Below the pieces are notes generated by a model, which saw only the letters and a list, made by a program, of their open reading frames with translations, made no database searches and was not told the origin of the DNA. Shown here piece after piece: positions 33,845 through 43,336 of a DNA stretch of 64,000 bases (its first letter is position 1; each line of letters opens with the position of its first letter). Made by a program: the position numbers and the translations under genes. This stretch comes from Candidatus Dormiibacterota bacterium (lineage in GTDB: Bacteria; Chloroflexota; Dormibacteria; Aeolococcales; Aeolococcaceae): positions 1-64,000 of the forward strand of contig JAFARE010000043.1 of NCBI GenBank assembly GCA_019245575.1, given 5' to 3'.

Positions 33845-33848
33845 CGCT

Positions 33849-34154
33849 GTGGCACAGAAGATCCGCATCCGGCTGAAGGCATACGACCACCGTGTGCTCG
33901 ATCAGGCCGCTTCGCGCATCGTCGACACGGCGACGCGAACCGGCACGCGCGTGGCGGGTCCTGTGCCGCTGCCGACGTCGATCAACAAGTACACCGTGAT
34001 CCGGTCGCCGTTCATCGACAAGGACTCGCGTGAGCAGTTCGAGATGCGCACGCACAAGCGGATCCTCGACATCCTCGACGCCAACCCCAAGGTGGTCGAC
34101 GCGCTGATGCGTCTCAACCTGCCGAGCGGCGTCAACATCGAGATCAAGCTGTGA
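33849..34154 (+). CDS. rpsJ: 30S ribosomal protein S10
   Basis: 101-aa 30S head protein, also the NusE antitermination factor. It starts with GTG at 33849 ([20 protein letters not shown]) and contains [19 protein letters not shown] and [12 protein letters not shown]. No Shine-Dalgarno sequence lies before this start; initiation may depend on coupling to the preceding ORF. First gene of the S10 cluster; the stop overlaps rplC as GTGA. Confidence 0.97.
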   Translation: MAQKIRIRLKAYDHRVLDQAASRIVDTATRTGTRVAGPVPLPTSINKYTVIRSPFIDKDSREQFEMRTHKRILDILDANPKVVDALMRLNLPSGVNIEIKL

Positions 34155-34792
34155 GCCGCGCGCTGCTGGCCCGCAAGGTGGGCATGACGCAGGTGTTCAC
34201 CGAGCGCGGCACGACCGTGCCGGTGACGGTGCTCGAGTCGGCGGGCTGCCGCGTGGTGCAGGTGAAGACGGTCGCCGTCGACGGATACGACGCCGCCCAG
34301 ATCGGCCTCGGCGAGCGCGCGGCGCGGCGCACGCCCAAGGCGCTCGCGGGCCACTTCAAGCGCGCGGGCACACCCCCGCAGCGCCACCTCGCGGAGGTGC
34401 GCGACCCGGGCGACATCAAGGTGGGCGCGCGCCTTGGCGTCGACCTCTTCGCGGCCGGCCAGCTGATCGACGTCTGCGGGATCAGCCAGGGCAAGGGGTT
34501 CGCGGGTCAGCACAAGCGCCACAACTTCGACCGCGGCGCGGTCACGCACGGCTCGCACAACATCAAGCAGCCCGGCTCGATCGGCTCGACCGATGCGGCG
34601 CGCGTCTTTCGTGGCCTGCGCATGGCGGGGCACCTGGGCGCACAGCGCGCAACGGTGCGCAACCTCGAGGTCGTGCGTGTCGACACCGACCGCAACCTGC
34701 TGCTGGTCAAGGGCTCCGTCCCCGGCCATCGCAATGCCGTGGTGCTGGTGCGCGCCAGTGACCGCTCAGCCTCGCTGGAGTCCGGCGAATGA
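34151..34792 (+). CDS. rplC: 50S ribosomal protein L3
   Basis: 213 aa. Early-assembly protein near the peptidyl transferase centre. It starts [12 protein letters not shown] and contains [19 protein letters not shown] and RMAGHLG. The segment [12 protein letters not shown] replaces the GSIGQ..TPGRVF form that holds the methylated Gln in E. coli, so that modification site is absent. The GTG start overlaps the rpsJ stop (GTGA). Confidence 0.95.
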   Translation: MSRALLARKVGMTQVFTERGTTVPVTVLESAGCRVVQVKTVAVDGYDAAQIGLGERAARRTPKALAGHFKRAGTPPQRHLAEVRDPGDIKVGARLGVDLFAAGQLIDVCGISQGKGFAGQHKRHNFDRGAVTHGSHNIKQPGSIGSTDAARVFRGLRMAGHLGAQRATVRNLEVVRVDTDRNLLLVKGSVPGHRNAVVLVRASDRSASLESGE

Positions 34793-35412
34793 CCAGCGCG
34801 CGCGTGGTCGACGTCAGCGGCGCCGTGACGGGCGAGCTCGAGCTGCCCGGGGCGGTCTTTGACGCGGAGGTCAACACCGTCGTGATGCACCAGGCCCTCA
34901 TGCGCCAGCTGAGCAACGGGCGTCAGGGCACGCACGCCACGCGCACGCGCGGCAAGGTGAGCGGCGGTGGGCGCAAGCCCTACCGCCAGAAGGGCACCGG
35001 CCGTGCCCGCCAGGGCTCGATCCGCGCCCCGCAGTGGACCGGCGGCGGTGTCGTCTTCGGCCCCCATCCGCGCTCGTACCGCATGGAGATGCCGCGCAAG
35101 CAGCGGCGTCTCGCGCTGCGCAGCGCTCTGAGCGCGAAGGCGCGCGAGTCGCAGGTGATCGTGCTGGGCGAGGTGAACCTCGAGGCGCCGCGCACGCGGA
35201 CGGTGGTCGAGCTCTGCCGCGCCGTCGAGGCGGGTCGCCGCGTGCTGCTCGTGCTGGCCACGCACAACGAGCTCTTGGAGAAGAGCGCGCGCAACGTCCC
35301 CGAGGTGCGCGTGGTGCTCGCGGGCAACGTATCCGTGCGCGACCTGCTCGCCGCCGAGACGGTGCTGCTCACGCAGGAGACCGTCGAGCACATCGCGGAG
35401 TTCCTCGCATGA
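34789..35412 (+). CDS. rplD: 50S ribosomal protein L4
   Basis: 207 aa. Its extended loop reaches the exit tunnel: [20 protein letters not shown] then [16 protein letters not shown]. The loop residues corresponding to macrolide sites look standard. In E. coli L4 represses the S10 operon through its leader; whether that happens here is unknown. The ATG overlaps the rplC stop (ATGA). Confidence 0.95.
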   Translation: MTSARVVDVSGAVTGELELPGAVFDAEVNTVVMHQALMRQLSNGRQGTHATRTRGKVSGGGRKPYRQKGTGRARQGSIRAPQWTGGGVVFGPHPRSYRMEMPRKQRRLALRSALSAKARESQVIVLGEVNLEAPRTRTVVELCRAVEAGRRVLLVLATHNELLEKSARNVPEVRVVLAGNVSVRDLLAAETVLLTQETVEHIAEFLA

Positions 35413-35732
35413 GCGCGCGCGGCTTCGAGCAGGTGCTGATCCGCCCTGTCGTGAGCGAGAAGTCCTACGCCGGCATGGCCAACGGGCGCTACGTGTTCCG
35501 CTGCCATCCCTCCGCCGACAAGGTGTCGATCCGGCGCGCTGTCGAGGAGGCATTCGCCGAGCAGAAGATCACCGTTGTCGACGTCAACACAATCAGCGTC
35601 GCCGGCAAGACCCGGACCCGCGCGCGCGGGCGGGGGCGCACCCGATTCTCGGGCGACAGCGCCGGTTGGAAGAAGGCGATCGTGACGCTGGCACCGGGCC
35701 AGAAGATCGAAGGCCTCTTCGAGGGCGTGTGA
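35409..35732 (+). CDS. rplW: 50S ribosomal protein L23
   Basis: 107 aa at the tunnel exit, docking site for trigger factor and SRP. It contains [30 protein letters not shown] and the basic loop [14 protein letters not shown]. The ATG overlaps the rplD stop (ATGA). Length is typical. Confidence 0.95.
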   Translation: MSARGFEQVLIRPVVSEKSYAGMANGRYVFRCHPSADKVSIRRAVEEAFAEQKITVVDVNTISVAGKTRTRARGRGRTRFSGDSAGWKKAIVTLAPGQKIEGLFEGV

Positions 35733-35734
35733 TC

Positions 35735-36559
35735 ATGCCGGTCAAGAAGTACAAGCCGACCAGCCCGGGCCGCCGCTTCATGTCGGTCAGCACCTTCGAG
35801 GAGGTGACCCGGCGCGAACCGCAGCGCTCGCTGGTGGAGCACCTGAAGAAGCACAGCGGCCGCAACAACACGGGCAGCATCACGGTCCGTCATCGCGGCG
35901 GCGGCCACAAGAAGGCATACCGCCTCATCGACTTCCGGCGCCAGAAGGACGGCGTGCCCGCAACCGTGGCGGGTATCGAGTACGACCCGAACCGGAGCGC
36001 GCGCATTGCGCTGCTCAACTATGCGGATGGGGAGAAGCGCTACATCCTCGCGCCGCTCGGACTGAAGGTCGGCGACAGCGTGATGTCGGGCTCGGGCGCG
36101 GAGATCCGTCCCGGGAGCTGCCTGCCCATCGCTGAGATCCCGCTGGGCACGACGGTGCACAACCTCGAGGTCAAGCTGGGTCGCGGCGGTCAGCTCGTGC
36201 GCAGCGCGGGCACAGCGGCGCAGCTGCTCGCCAAGGACGGCCCATACGCGCAGATCCGCATGCCCAGTGGCGAGGTGCGGCTCATCGACGTGCGCTGCCG
36301 CGCCACGATCGGCCAGGTTGGCAACGTCGACCATGAGAACCAGGTGGTGGGCAAGGCAGGAAAGTCACGCTGGCGCGGGATCCGTCCCGCGGTGCGCGGC
36401 ATGACGATGAACCCATTCGACCACCCGCACGGCGGTGGAGAGGGTCGCAGCGGCGCCGGCGGCCATCCCCAGACGCCGTGGGGCAAGCCCGCGCTGGGCC
36501 ATCGCACGCGGCACAACAAGAGCACCGACCGCATGATCGTGCGGCGGAGGAGCAGGTGA
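35735..36559 (+). CDS. rplB: 50S ribosomal protein L2
   Basis: 274 aa. It holds the peptidyl transferase region together and bridges the subunits. It has [33 protein letters not shown] and the invariant [13 protein letters not shown] with its essential His, then GRTP-like [14 protein letters not shown]. It starts at ATG 35735, 3 bp after rplW, and ends in TGATG with rpsS. Confidence 0.97.
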   Translation: MPVKKYKPTSPGRRFMSVSTFEEVTRREPQRSLVEHLKKHSGRNNTGSITVRHRGGGHKKAYRLIDFRRQKDGVPATVAGIEYDPNRSARIALLNYADGEKRYILAPLGLKVGDSVMSGSGAEIRPGSCLPIAEIPLGTTVHNLEVKLGRGGQLVRSAGTAAQLLAKDGPYAQIRMPSGEVRLIDVRCRATIGQVGNVDHENQVVGKAGKSRWRGIRPAVRGMTMNPFDHPHGGGEGRSGAGGHPQTPWGKPALGHRTRHNKSTDRMIVRRRSR

Positions 36560-36843
36560 TGGGAAGGTCACTGAAAAAGGGTCCGTTCTGCGACGACCAC
36601 CTGCTCACCAAGGTGCAGCAGCTCAACGTCTCTCGCGAAAAGCGGATCATCAAGACCTGGTCGCGCCGCAGCGACGTGTTTCCCGAGATGGTGGGCCACA
36701 CGATCGCGGTGCACGACGGGCGCAAGCACGTGCCCGTGTTCATCACCGAGGCGATGGTGGGCCACAAGCTCGGAGAGTTCGCGGCCACGCGCAAGTACCG
36801 CGGCCATGGGCATCACACGGAACGGAGCACCGCGCTGAAGTAA
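36559..36843 (+). CDS. rpsS: 30S ribosomal protein S19
   Basis: 94-aa head protein paired with S13. It begins [15 protein letters not shown] and contains [28 protein letters not shown], split here as [20 protein letters not shown] and [19 protein letters not shown]. The ATG overlaps the rplB stop by one base and the stop overlaps rplV by one base. Confidence 0.97.
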   Translation: MGRSLKKGPFCDDHLLTKVQQLNVSREKRIIKTWSRRSDVFPEMVGHTIAVHDGRKHVPVFITEAMVGHKLGEFAATRKYRGHGHHTERSTALK

Positions 36844-37454
36844 TGGAAGTCGTGGCCACCGCCAAATGGGTCCGCACCACCGCGCGCAAGGCGCGGCTGG
36901 TGACGCAGATGGTCGAAGGGCTGCCTGTCGCAGAAGCGCTCGTGCTGCTTCGCTACTCGCCGCGGTCCGCCGCGCGGGACGTGGCCAAGGTCATCAAGTC
37001 CGCCGCCGCCAACGCGGAGCACAACTACAACCTCGACTCGTCGACGCTTCGCGTCGCGCGCGTCGAGGTCGACGGCGCCACCATCATCAAGCGCTGGCGC
37101 GCCAAGCCGCGCGGGATGGTCGGCAGCGTGTTCAAGCGCACCAGCCACCTGCGCGCCTTCGTCACCGACGAGGAGCTGGGCGAGCACGTGCGCAAGCGGA
37201 CCGCGGTGCGCATGCCGCGCGCGGTGATCCCGGCGCCCACGGTGGCCCCCACCACCGGGGCCGGCACCTCGTCGGCGCGCAGGCGTCGCCGCCGCCCGGA
37301 GGCGGAGGGCGCGGCGGGAACGGAACCGGCGCCGGTGGCCGAAACGGCGACAACAACGGCAAGCGAAGCAGAGGCCGAGACTGCCCCCGAAGCGCCGAAG
37401 CCGTCGCGCCGCATGCGGCGCAAGCAGCAACCGGCTGAGGAGAAGGCGGAGTAA
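36843..37454 (+). CDS. rplV: 50S ribosomal protein L22 with long C-terminal tail
   Basis: 203 aa against the usual 110-130. The core (about residues 1-112) has [24 protein letters not shown] and the tunnel hairpin [10 protein letters not shown]. The remaining 90 residues are Arg clusters followed by an Ala/Glu/Thr/Pro-rich tail ending [15 protein letters not shown], likely disordered and exposed on the ribosome surface. It overlaps rpsS and rpsC by one base. Confidence 0.95.
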   Translation: MEVVATAKWVRTTARKARLVTQMVEGLPVAEALVLLRYSPRSAARDVAKVIKSAAANAEHNYNLDSSTLRVARVEVDGATIIKRWRAKPRGMVGSVFKRTSHLRAFVTDEELGEHVRKRTAVRMPRAVIPAPTVAPTTGAGTSSARRRRRRPEAEGAAGTEPAPVAETATTTASEAEAETAPEAPKPSRRMRRKQQPAEEKAE

Positions 37455-38479
37455 TGGGACAGAAGGTCAATCCGGTCGGGTTCCGTCTCGGCGTGTATCG
37501 CAACTGGGACGCACGCTGGTACGCCGACAAGGAGTACACGAAGCTGCTGCACGAGGACCTGGCGATGCGCCGGCTCATCGGCAGCCGGTTGCGCAACGCG
37601 GGCGTAGCTCGCATCGAGACCGAGCGCAGCGCCAACCAGCTGACCGTGATCATCCAGACGGCCAAGCCGGGCATCGTGATCGGCAAGCAGGGCGCGTCGG
37701 TGGATGCGCTGCGCGACGAGCTGGAGCGCATCTCGGGCAAGAAGGTGCGCGTGACGATCCACGAGATCAAGACCCCGGAGCTCGATGCGACGCTGGTCGC
37801 TGAGAACGTGGCTTCGCAGCTGGAGAAGCGCATCGCCTTCCGGCGTGCGCTGAAGCAGACGCTGATGCGCTCCATGCGCGCCGGCGCCAAGGGCGCGAAG
37901 ATCCAGGTGGGTGGCCGCCTCGGCGGATCGGAGATGTCGCGCCGCGAGTGGGATCGCGACGGCCGCGTGCCGCTGCACACGCTCCGAGCGAACATCGACT
38001 ACGGACAGGCCGAGGCGCGTACCACCTTCGGCCGCATCGGCGTGCAGTGCTGGCTGTACCTGGGCGACTTCGTGACCGCCACCGGTGAGACCGTGGTTCC
38101 GGCGGGCCGTGAGCGGCCCGAGGCGCCGGAGGCCGCCGCGCCCGCGGTGGAGCGCACCGTCGTGGTGCCCGCGCCCGAAGCCGAGGAGGCTCCTGTCACC
38201 GACGCCGTGCCGACGTTGACCGAGGCCGCGGAGGAGGACGGCGCGACGGTGGAGGAGACACTTCCCGATGACGAGGAGGAGGAGATCGAGGCCGCCGTCG
38301 CCGGTCAGGTGCCGGAGTCCGATGAGAAGGTCGAGAAGCTCACACCCAAGCGCGCCGCGACGCGGCGTCGCGCGCCGGCCGCCAAGAAGGCGACCCCGGC
38401 GCCGCGCAGCGTGAAGAAGCCGGTCAAGAAGCCCGCGGCCGACGCGCCCGCCGAAGAGCCGGAAGAGGAGGAGGAGTAG
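37454..38479 (+). CDS. rpsC: 30S ribosomal protein S3 with long C-terminal tail
   Basis: 341 aa against the usual 210-230. The core has [16 protein letters not shown], the KH motif [14 protein letters not shown] and [13 protein letters not shown], which includes the helicase-associated basic residues. From about residue 215 the tail is first acidic ([13 protein letters not shown]) and then Lys/Ala/Pro-rich ([12 protein letters not shown]), ending in a Glu run. The tail is probably disordered. It overlaps the rplV stop by one base. Confidence 0.95.
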   Translation: MGQKVNPVGFRLGVYRNWDARWYADKEYTKLLHEDLAMRRLIGSRLRNAGVARIETERSANQLTVIIQTAKPGIVIGKQGASVDALRDELERISGKKVRVTIHEIKTPELDATLVAENVASQLEKRIAFRRALKQTLMRSMRAGAKGAKIQVGGRLGGSEMSRREWDRDGRVPLHTLRANIDYGQAEARTTFGRIGVQCWLYLGDFVTATGETVVPAGRERPEAPEAAAPAVERTVVVPAPEAEEAPVTDAVPTLTEAAEEDGATVEETLPDDEEEEIEAAVAGQVPESDEKVEKLTPKRAATRRRAPAAKKATPAPRSVKKPVKKPAADAPAEEPEEEEE

Positions 38480-38481
38480 CG

Positions 38482-38922
38482 ATGCTGATGCCGAAGCGCA
38501 CCAAGTACCGCAAGCTCCACCGCGGGCGCCGCACGGGCGCGGCGCAGCGTGGCAACACGCTCAGCTTCGGCAACTTCGGCCTGCAGGCGGTGGAGCCATG
38601 CTGGATGACCAACCGCCAGATCGAGGCGGCGCGGCGCGCGATGACCCGCCATGTCAAGCGCGGCGGCAAGATCTGGATCCGCGTCTTTCCCGATCATGCG
38701 TTCACCAAGAAGCCGGCGGAGACACGCATGGGCAGCGGCAAGGGCCAGCCGGAAGGCTGGGTGGCCGTGGTCCTGCCCGGACGCATCCTCTTCGAGATGG
38801 CGGGCGTGACGCATGAGACAGCCAGTGAGGCCATGCGGCTCGCCGCGCACAAGCTGCCGATCAAGACGCGCTTCGTGGTGCGCGAGGAGACCGGCGCCGA
38901 GGTGGAGGCGGCCGCGACATGA
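38482..38922 (+). CDS. rplP: 50S ribosomal protein L16
   Basis: 146 aa beside the A-site tRNA. It begins [19 protein letters not shown] and contains [38 protein letters not shown] and [12 protein letters not shown]. It ends in an ATGA overlap with rpmC. Length is slightly above typical because of a short C-terminal Glu/Ala tail. Confidence 0.97.
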   Translation: MLMPKRTKYRKLHRGRRTGAAQRGNTLSFGNFGLQAVEPCWMTNRQIEAARRAMTRHVKRGGKIWIRVFPDHAFTKKPAETRMGSGKGQPEGWVAVVLPGRILFEMAGVTHETASEAMRLAAHKLPIKTRFVVREETGAEVEAAAT

Positions 38923-39377
38923 CGAAGCGAGCGCAGGCGCTCAAGGCTGTGCGCGAGATGGGCGACGACGAGCTGCGCGACCACGCGCGCGCGCAGCGAC
39001 GCAAGCTCTTCGAGATGCGCTTCCAGCAAGCCACCGGACAGGTCGAAAATCATCGTCAGCTCCGCTACATCCGCCGCGAGATCGCCCGCGCCCTCACCAT
39101 CGAGAGCGAGAACCGGCGGACGCCTCCAGACCTCGGGGATGAGACCGAGCGGACGGGTCCTGCCGCCTCAGGGCACCCTCCCGCCGCCGCTCCCCGGAAC
39201 TCGCGGCGGCGGGGACCTTCCCTCCGGCGTCACCCCTCCGCTCGGGCTCAGGACGAGCAACCAGAGACGCCCGCCGTGGAAACCGAGCCCGATGAGGAGG
39301 ACGTGTCGCTCTCCGAGGTTGAGCCCGGCGCAGACGTTGATTCCTCCGAGGCCGAAGAAGGTGACGCCGATGAGTGA
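38919..39377 (+). CDS. rpmC: 50S ribosomal protein L29 with anomalous C-terminal extension
   Basis: 152 aa, more than twice the usual 60-75. The L29 core occupies residues 1-66 ([32 protein letters not shown]). The rest begins [14 protein letters not shown] and passes through a Pro/Arg-rich stretch encoded by strong inverted repeats (39145-39245), then ends in an acidic run ([18 protein letters not shown]). The middle looks like an in-frame insertion of a palindromic element. It overlaps rplP (ATGA) and rpsQ (8 bp). Confidence 0.85.
   Translation: MTKRAQALKAVREMGDDELRDHARAQRRKLFEMRFQQATGQVENHRQLRYIRREIARALTIESENRRTPPDLGDETERTGPAASGHPPAAAPRNSRRRGPSLRRHPSARAQDEQPETPAVETEPDEEDVSLSEVEPGADVDSSEAEEGDADE
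39145..39245 (+). repeat. palindromic element inside rpmC
   Basis: A perfect 9-bp outer stem CCGAGCGGA (39145-39153) / TCCGCTCGG (39237-39245) encloses GGTCC (39156-39160) / GGACC (39213-39217). It also encloses a small TGCC/GGCA hairpin (39161-39175) and a perfect 11-bp hairpin CCCGCCGCCGC (39180-39190) / GCGGCGGCGGG (39203-39213) with a 12-nt loop. The layout resembles the element in the tuf-rpsJ gap. Confidence 0.55.
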
Positions 39378-39642
39378 TGTGAAAGCACCGGTGCGCGGGC
39401 GGCGCAAGGTGCGGGACGGCGTGGTCGTCAGCGACAAGATGCAGAAGACCGTCATCGTCGTGGTGCAGGAGTTGAAGCCGCATCCGCTGTACAAGAAGGT
39501 GGTGCGGGCGTCGCGCCGCTACAAGGTGCACGACGAGAGCGGCGAGTGTGGCGTGGGCGACAGGGTGCGCATCACCGAGACGCGCCCCCTCTCCAAGGAG
39601 AAGCGCTGGCGCGTCGCCGAGATCGTCGAGAAGGCCAAGTGA
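39370..39642 (+). CDS. rpsQ: 30S ribosomal protein S17
   Basis: 90-aa primary 16S rRNA binder. It contains [63 protein letters not shown] at 39370 overlaps the rpmC end by 8 bp; an internal GTG at 39379 is a weaker alternative. The stop is 1 bp before the rplN GTG. Confidence 0.96.
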   Translation: MSDVKAPVRGRRKVRDGVVVSDKMQKTVIVVVQELKPHPLYKKVVRASRRYKVHDESGECGVGDRVRITETRPLSKEKRWRVAEIVEKAK

Positions 39643-39643
39643 C

Positions 39644-40012
39644 GTGATCCAGCAGGAAACGGTGCTCAAGGTGGCGGACAACAGCGGGGCGCGCGAGCTC
39701 CTCTGCATCCGCGTGCTCGGCGGCAGCTACCGCAAGTACGCCTCCGTGGGCGACGTGATCGTCGGCACGGTCAAGGTGGCCCAGCCCAACGCGCAGGTGA
39801 AGAAGGGCGACGTCGTGCGCGCGGTCGTGGTCCGCACCAGCAAGGAGTTCCATCGCCCCGATGGCAGCAATATCCGCTTCGACGAGAACGCGGCGGTGCT
39901 GATCAACCCGCAGAACAACCCGCGGGGCACGCGCATCTTCGGCCCGGTGGCTCGCGAGCTGCGCGAGCGCAACTTCATGAAGATCGTGAGCCTGGCTCCG
40001 GAGGTGCTGTGA
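39644..40012 (+). CDS. rplN: 50S ribosomal protein L14
   Basis: 122 aa, exactly the family length. It starts [20 protein letters not shown] and contains [28 protein letters not shown] and [20 protein letters not shown]. Binding site of the silencing factor RsfS in other bacteria. GTG start at 39644; the stop overlaps rplX (GTGA). Confidence 0.97.
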   Translation: MIQQETVLKVADNSGARELLCIRVLGGSYRKYASVGDVIVGTVKVAQPNAQVKKGDVVRAVVVRTSKEFHRPDGSNIRFDENAAVLINPQNNPRGTRIFGPVARELRERNFMKIVSLAPEVL

Positions 40013-40410
40013 GCGCGAAAGCAGAGCATCGCCGCAAGGTCGCGCTACGCCGCGAGGGCTGGGCCGGCGGCCGCAACCGCTCCATGGACATCCGCCAGGG
40101 TGACAACGTCGAGGTCATCGCCGGCAAGGACAAGGGCAAGCGCGGAGTCGTCGAGCGGGTCCTCGTCGACCAGCAGCGCATCGCGGTGCGCGGCGTCAAC
40201 ATCCTCAAGCGGCACACCCGCGCCGGCGTGCAGGGCAACATCCAGGGTGGCATCGTCGACTTCGACGGGCCGATCGCGTACAGCAACGTGATGCTCGTCT
40301 GCAACCGCTGCGACAAGCGCACGCGCATCGGCAAGGTGGTCGACGACGAGGGCGTGCGCCGCATCGTCTGCCGCAAGTGCGGCGAGCGCTACGAGAGGGC
40401 AGTAGTCTGA
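40009..40410 (+). CDS. rplX: 50S ribosomal protein L24 (zinc-ribbon form)
   Basis: 133 aa including an N-terminal basic extension before the KOW domain ([20 protein letters not shown]). The C-terminus has two CxxC pairs (CNRC and CRKC) about 17 residues apart, a zinc ribbon found in several high-GC lineages. GTG at 40009 is kept because it overlaps the rplN stop; ATG at 40084 (MDIRQGD) would give a conventional length. The stop overlaps rplE as TGATG. Confidence 0.92.
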   Translation: MSAKAEHRRKVALRREGWAGGRNRSMDIRQGDNVEVIAGKDKGKRGVVERVLVDQQRIAVRGVNILKRHTRAGVQGNIQGGIVDFDGPIAYSNVMLVCNRCDKRTRIGKVVDDEGVRRIVCRKCGERYERAVV

Positions 40411-40973
40411 TGGCCGTGCAAACAGCCGAGCAGCCGCGTCTCCGCCGGCAGTATGGCGACGAGATCGTGCCGTCGCTGGTGAGCCGCTTCCGCTATCGCA
40501 ACGCCATGCAGGTGCCGCTCGTGGTGAAGGTCGTGGTGAACATCGGCCTGGGCGAGGCGATCACCAACGCACGCGCCATCGACGCCGCCGTGGCCGACCT
40601 GAAGACGATCACGGGTCAGGCGCCCATCGTCATCCGTGCCCGGCGGTCCGTGGCGGCGTTCAAGCTGCGCGAGGGCATGCCCATCGCGGCCAAGGTCACA
40701 CTGCGCGGGCGGCGGATGTACGAGTTCCTGGACAAGCTCATCAACGTCGCCCTCCCCAGGATTCGCGACTTCCGCGGCATCGACACCAAGGGCTTCGACG
40801 GGCACGGCAACTACACCCTCGGGCTGCGCGAGCAGCTCGTCTTCCCCGAGATCGACTATGACAAGATCGACAAGCTGCGCGGGCTCGAGATCACGATCGT
40901 GACCACAGCTCGCAGCGATGAGGAGGGGCAGGCGCTGCTCACCGGCTTCGGCATGCCCTTCCGGAAGAATTGA
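40410..40973 (+). CDS. rplE: 50S ribosomal protein L5
   Basis: 187 aa. Binds 5S rRNA and the P-site tRNA elbow. It contains [49 protein letters not shown] and [17 protein letters not shown]. The ATG overlaps the rplX stop by one base, and rpsZ follows after 1 bp. Confidence 0.97.
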   Translation: MAVQTAEQPRLRRQYGDEIVPSLVSRFRYRNAMQVPLVVKVVVNIGLGEAITNARAIDAAVADLKTITGQAPIVIRARRSVAAFKLREGMPIAAKVTLRGRRMYEFLDKLINVALPRIRDFRGIDTKGFDGHGNYTLGLREQLVFPEIDYDKIDKLRGLEITIVTTARSDEEGQALLTGFGMPFRKN

Positions 40974-40974
40974 C

Positions 40975-41160
40975 ATGGCAAAGAAGTCGCTGATCGCCAA
41001 GTCGCTCCGCCCCCCGCGGTTCTCCACCCAGGAGCACCACCGGTGCGGTGTCTGCGGCCGCCCACGCGCGTACATGCGCAAGTTCGGTATGTGCCGCATC
41101 TGCTTCCGCAAGCTGGCGAGCGTGGGCCAGGTGCCCGGCGTGAAGAAGAGTTCCTGGTGA
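40975..41160 (+). CDS. rpsZ: 30S ribosomal protein S14 type Z
   Basis: 61-aa zinc-binding short form (CGVC and CRIC pairs, about 12 residues between pairs) starting [16 protein letters not shown]. The type Z form is usual in Firmicutes, Actinobacteriota and Chloroflexota. The gene lies 4 bp before rpsH. No zinc-free paralog is in the window. Confidence 0.96.
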   Translation: MAKKSLIAKSLRPPRFSTQEHHRCGVCGRPRAYMRKFGMCRICFRKLASVGQVPGVKKSSW

Positions 41161-41164
41161 GCGC

Positions 41165-41560
41165 ATGACGACGGATCCGATCGCTGACATGCTGACCCGG
41201 ATTCGCAACGCCGGGACCGCGCACCATCACAAGGTGGAGATCCCGGCGTCGAAGATGAAGGTCGAGGTCGCTCGCGTCCTCCAGGAGGAGGGCTTCGTCG
41301 ACGCCTACGAGCTGTCGGGCCAGGCTCCGCGGACGGTCCTGTCGATAACGCTGAAGTCGGGCACGCCCAAGGGTCGCGCTCTCAACGGCCTGCGCCGGAT
41401 CAGCCGGCCCGGCCTGCGCGTCTACGCCGGCAAGGACGAGCTGCCGCGCGTGCTCGGCGGCCTCGGCATCTCGATCATCTCGACGTCGCGCGGCGTCATG
41501 TCGGGTGCGGCGGCGAAGCGCGCCGGGCTCGGCGGCGAAGTCGTGGCGTACGTGTGGTGA
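41165..41560 (+). CDS. rpsH: 30S ribosomal protein S8
   Basis: 131-aa central-domain organiser and, in E. coli, the repressor of the spc operon. It contains [40 protein letters not shown] and the C-terminal [20 protein letters not shown]. Length is typical. rplF starts 4 bp after its stop. Confidence 0.97.
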   Translation: MTTDPIADMLTRIRNAGTAHHHKVEIPASKMKVEVARVLQEEGFVDAYELSGQAPRTVLSITLKSGTPKGRALNGLRRISRPGLRVYAGKDELPRVLGGLGISIISTSRGVMSGAAAKRAGLGGEVVAYVW

Positions 41561-41564
41561 GCGC

Positions 41565-42116
41565 ATGTCCAGAATAGGCCGCCTTCCCGTGACCGTTCCC
41601 AGCGGCGTCGAGGTGTCGCTCGATCGCAATCACCTCACGGTCACCGGCATGCACGGAACGCTCGAGCGCGTGCTTCCCGCCGTGATGCAGATCGCGGTCG
41701 AGGACGGCGTGATCACCGTGGCGCGGCCCAGCGACGCGTCGCCGCACCGGGCGCTGCACGGTCTCACACGCACGCTCGTGGCCAACATGGTCGAGGGCGT
41801 GAGCCGCGGCTTCACCCGCGAGCTGGACCTTGTCGGCGTTGGGTTCCGCGCCGCCAAACAGGGCGCTGACCTGGTGCTGACGCTGGGATACTCGCACCCG
41901 ATCCGCTACACGCCCCCTGATGGGGTGACCATCGACGTGCCGGTGCCGACGCAGATCCGCGTCACCGGCGCGGACAAGGAGGTCGTCGGCCAGGTCGCGG
42001 CCAAGATCCGCTCGTTCCGCAAGCCGGAGCCGTACAAGGGCAAGGGCGTGCTGTACCGCGGTGAGCGGCTCCGTCGCAAAGCCGGCAAGTCCGGCAAGGC
42101 CGGCAAGACGAAATGA
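41565..42116 (+). CDS. rplF: 50S ribosomal protein L6
   Basis: 183 aa near the sarcin-ricin loop. It begins MSRIGRLPVTVPSGVEV and contains LTRTLVANMVEGVSRGF, LVGVGFRAAKQGADLVLTLG and RSFRKPEPYKGKGVLYRGER. It ends in a Lys/Gly tail (KAGKSGKAGKTK). The gene lies 14 bp before rplR. Confidence 0.97.
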   Translation: MSRIGRLPVTVPSGVEVSLDRNHLTVTGMHGTLERVLPAVMQIAVEDGVITVARPSDASPHRALHGLTRTLVANMVEGVSRGFTRELDLVGVGFRAAKQGADLVLTLGYSHPIRYTPPDGVTIDVPVPTQIRVTGADKEVVGQVAAKIRSFRKPEPYKGKGVLYRGERLRRKAGKSGKAGKTK

Positions 42117-42130
42117 GGCAGGCGTAAAGG

Positions 42131-42505
42131 ATGTACACGAAGCACGACCGCCGCGCTGCACGCGTCAAGCGGCATCAGCGCGTGCGCAAGCACATCGCCG
42201 GCACCGCGGAACGGCCGCGTCTCGCGCTGCACCGGAGCCTGCACCACATCAGCGCGCAGCTCGTGGACGACACATCCGGCCGCACCATCGCCGCTGCGTC
42301 GACCACCGAGGCGGATTTGCGCAAGTCCGTGGACGGCGCGGCCGGGCCGACCGTCGCCGCCGCATCGGTGGTGGGTCGCGCCATCGCGGAGCGCGCGCGC
42401 GACCGTGGCATCGAAGCGGTGGTGTTCGACAGAGGCGGCTATCTCTACCACGGGCGCGTGCGCGCCCTGGCCGAGGCCGCGCGCGAAGCTGGGTTGAGGT
42501 TCTGA
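42131..42505 (+). CDS. rplR: 50S ribosomal protein L18
   Basis: 124-aa 5S rRNA-binding protein. It contains [40 protein letters not shown], and the C-terminal [20 protein letters not shown]. The gene is 1 bp from rpsE. Length is typical. Confidence 0.97.
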   Translation: MYTKHDRRAARVKRHQRVRKHIAGTAERPRLALHRSLHHISAQLVDDTSGRTIAAASTTEADLRKSVDGAAGPTVAAASVVGRAIAERARDRGIEAVVFDRGGYLYHGRVRALAEAAREAGLRF

Positions 42506-42506
42506 C

Positions 42507-43091
42507 ATGGCGATGCGCATGGACCGCCGCGACGACCGCGGCGGCGACCTTCAGGAAAAGATCGTTTCGCTGAACCGCGTGGCCAAGGTGGTCAAGGGCG
42601 GGCGCCGCTTCTCGTTCAGCGCGCTGGTCGTGGTCGGCGACGGACAGGGCCGCGTCGGCGCGGGTCTGGGCAAGGCGGGCGAGGTGCCCGACGCCATCCG
42701 CAAGGGTGTCGAGGACGCAAAGAAGCACATGATCGCCGTGCCCATGGTGGGCAAGACGATTCCCCACGAGGTGCGCTACAAGCTGGGTGCGGCCAAGGTG
42801 CTGCTCAAGCCGGGCGTTCCGGGCACCGGAGTCATCAGCGGCAGCTCGATGCGCGCCGTGGTGGAGGCGGCGGGCATCCACGACATCCTCACCAAGAGCC
42901 TGGGCACGGACAACCCGATCAACGTTGTACGTGCCACCGTCGCCGCGCTCGCCAGCCTGCGCACACTCGACGACGTCGCCCGCCTGCGCGGGCGCACGCC
43001 GGAGGAGATCATCGGCAGCCGCGTGCTCGCCGATCGCATGCTGGGGCGCGAGCCCCAGACGGCTGCGCCGCAGGAAGCCGTGGCGACATGA
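42507..43091 (+). CDS. rpsE: 30S ribosomal protein S5
   Basis: 194-aa accuracy protein. It contains [40 protein letters not shown] and [19 protein letters not shown]. The spectinomycin loop ([11 protein letters not shown]) looks like the common high-GC form. It ends in a short Gln/Ala tail and an ATGA overlap with rpmD. Confidence 0.97.
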   Translation: MAMRMDRRDDRGGDLQEKIVSLNRVAKVVKGGRRFSFSALVVVGDGQGRVGAGLGKAGEVPDAIRKGVEDAKKHMIAVPMVGKTIPHEVRYKLGAAKVLLKPGVPGTGVISGSSMRAVVEAAGIHDILTKSLGTDNPINVVRATVAALASLRTLDDVARLRGRTPEEIIGSRVLADRMLGREPQTAAPQEAVAT

Positions 43092-43336
43092 GCACGCTGC
43101 GCATCACCTACCGCAAGAGCGCCATCGGGTACGCGTGGGACCAGAAGGCGACCCTCGTCGCGCTCGGGCTTCGCCGCATGCACCAGACGGTCGAGCACGA
43201 GGCGACGCCCGCGATCCGCGGCATGGTGTTCAAGGTGCGCCACCTCGTGAGCGTCGACGGCGTTGCCGCTGATTCGCCCGAGGGCATGGCGCTCCTCGCG
43301 AGGGCTGCGGCCGAAGAGGCCGAGGTCGGCGCATGA
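43088..43336 (+). CDS. rpmD: 50S ribosomal protein L30
   Basis: 82 aa; the L30 core is residues 1-57 ([40 protein letters not shown]) and the last 25 residues are an Ala/Glu-rich extension. It overlaps rpsE and rplO by ATGA. The usual length is about 60. Confidence 0.93.
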   Translation: MSTLRITYRKSAIGYAWDQKATLVALGLRRMHQTVEHEATPAIRGMVFKVRHLVSVDGVAADSPEGMALLARAAAEEAEVGA

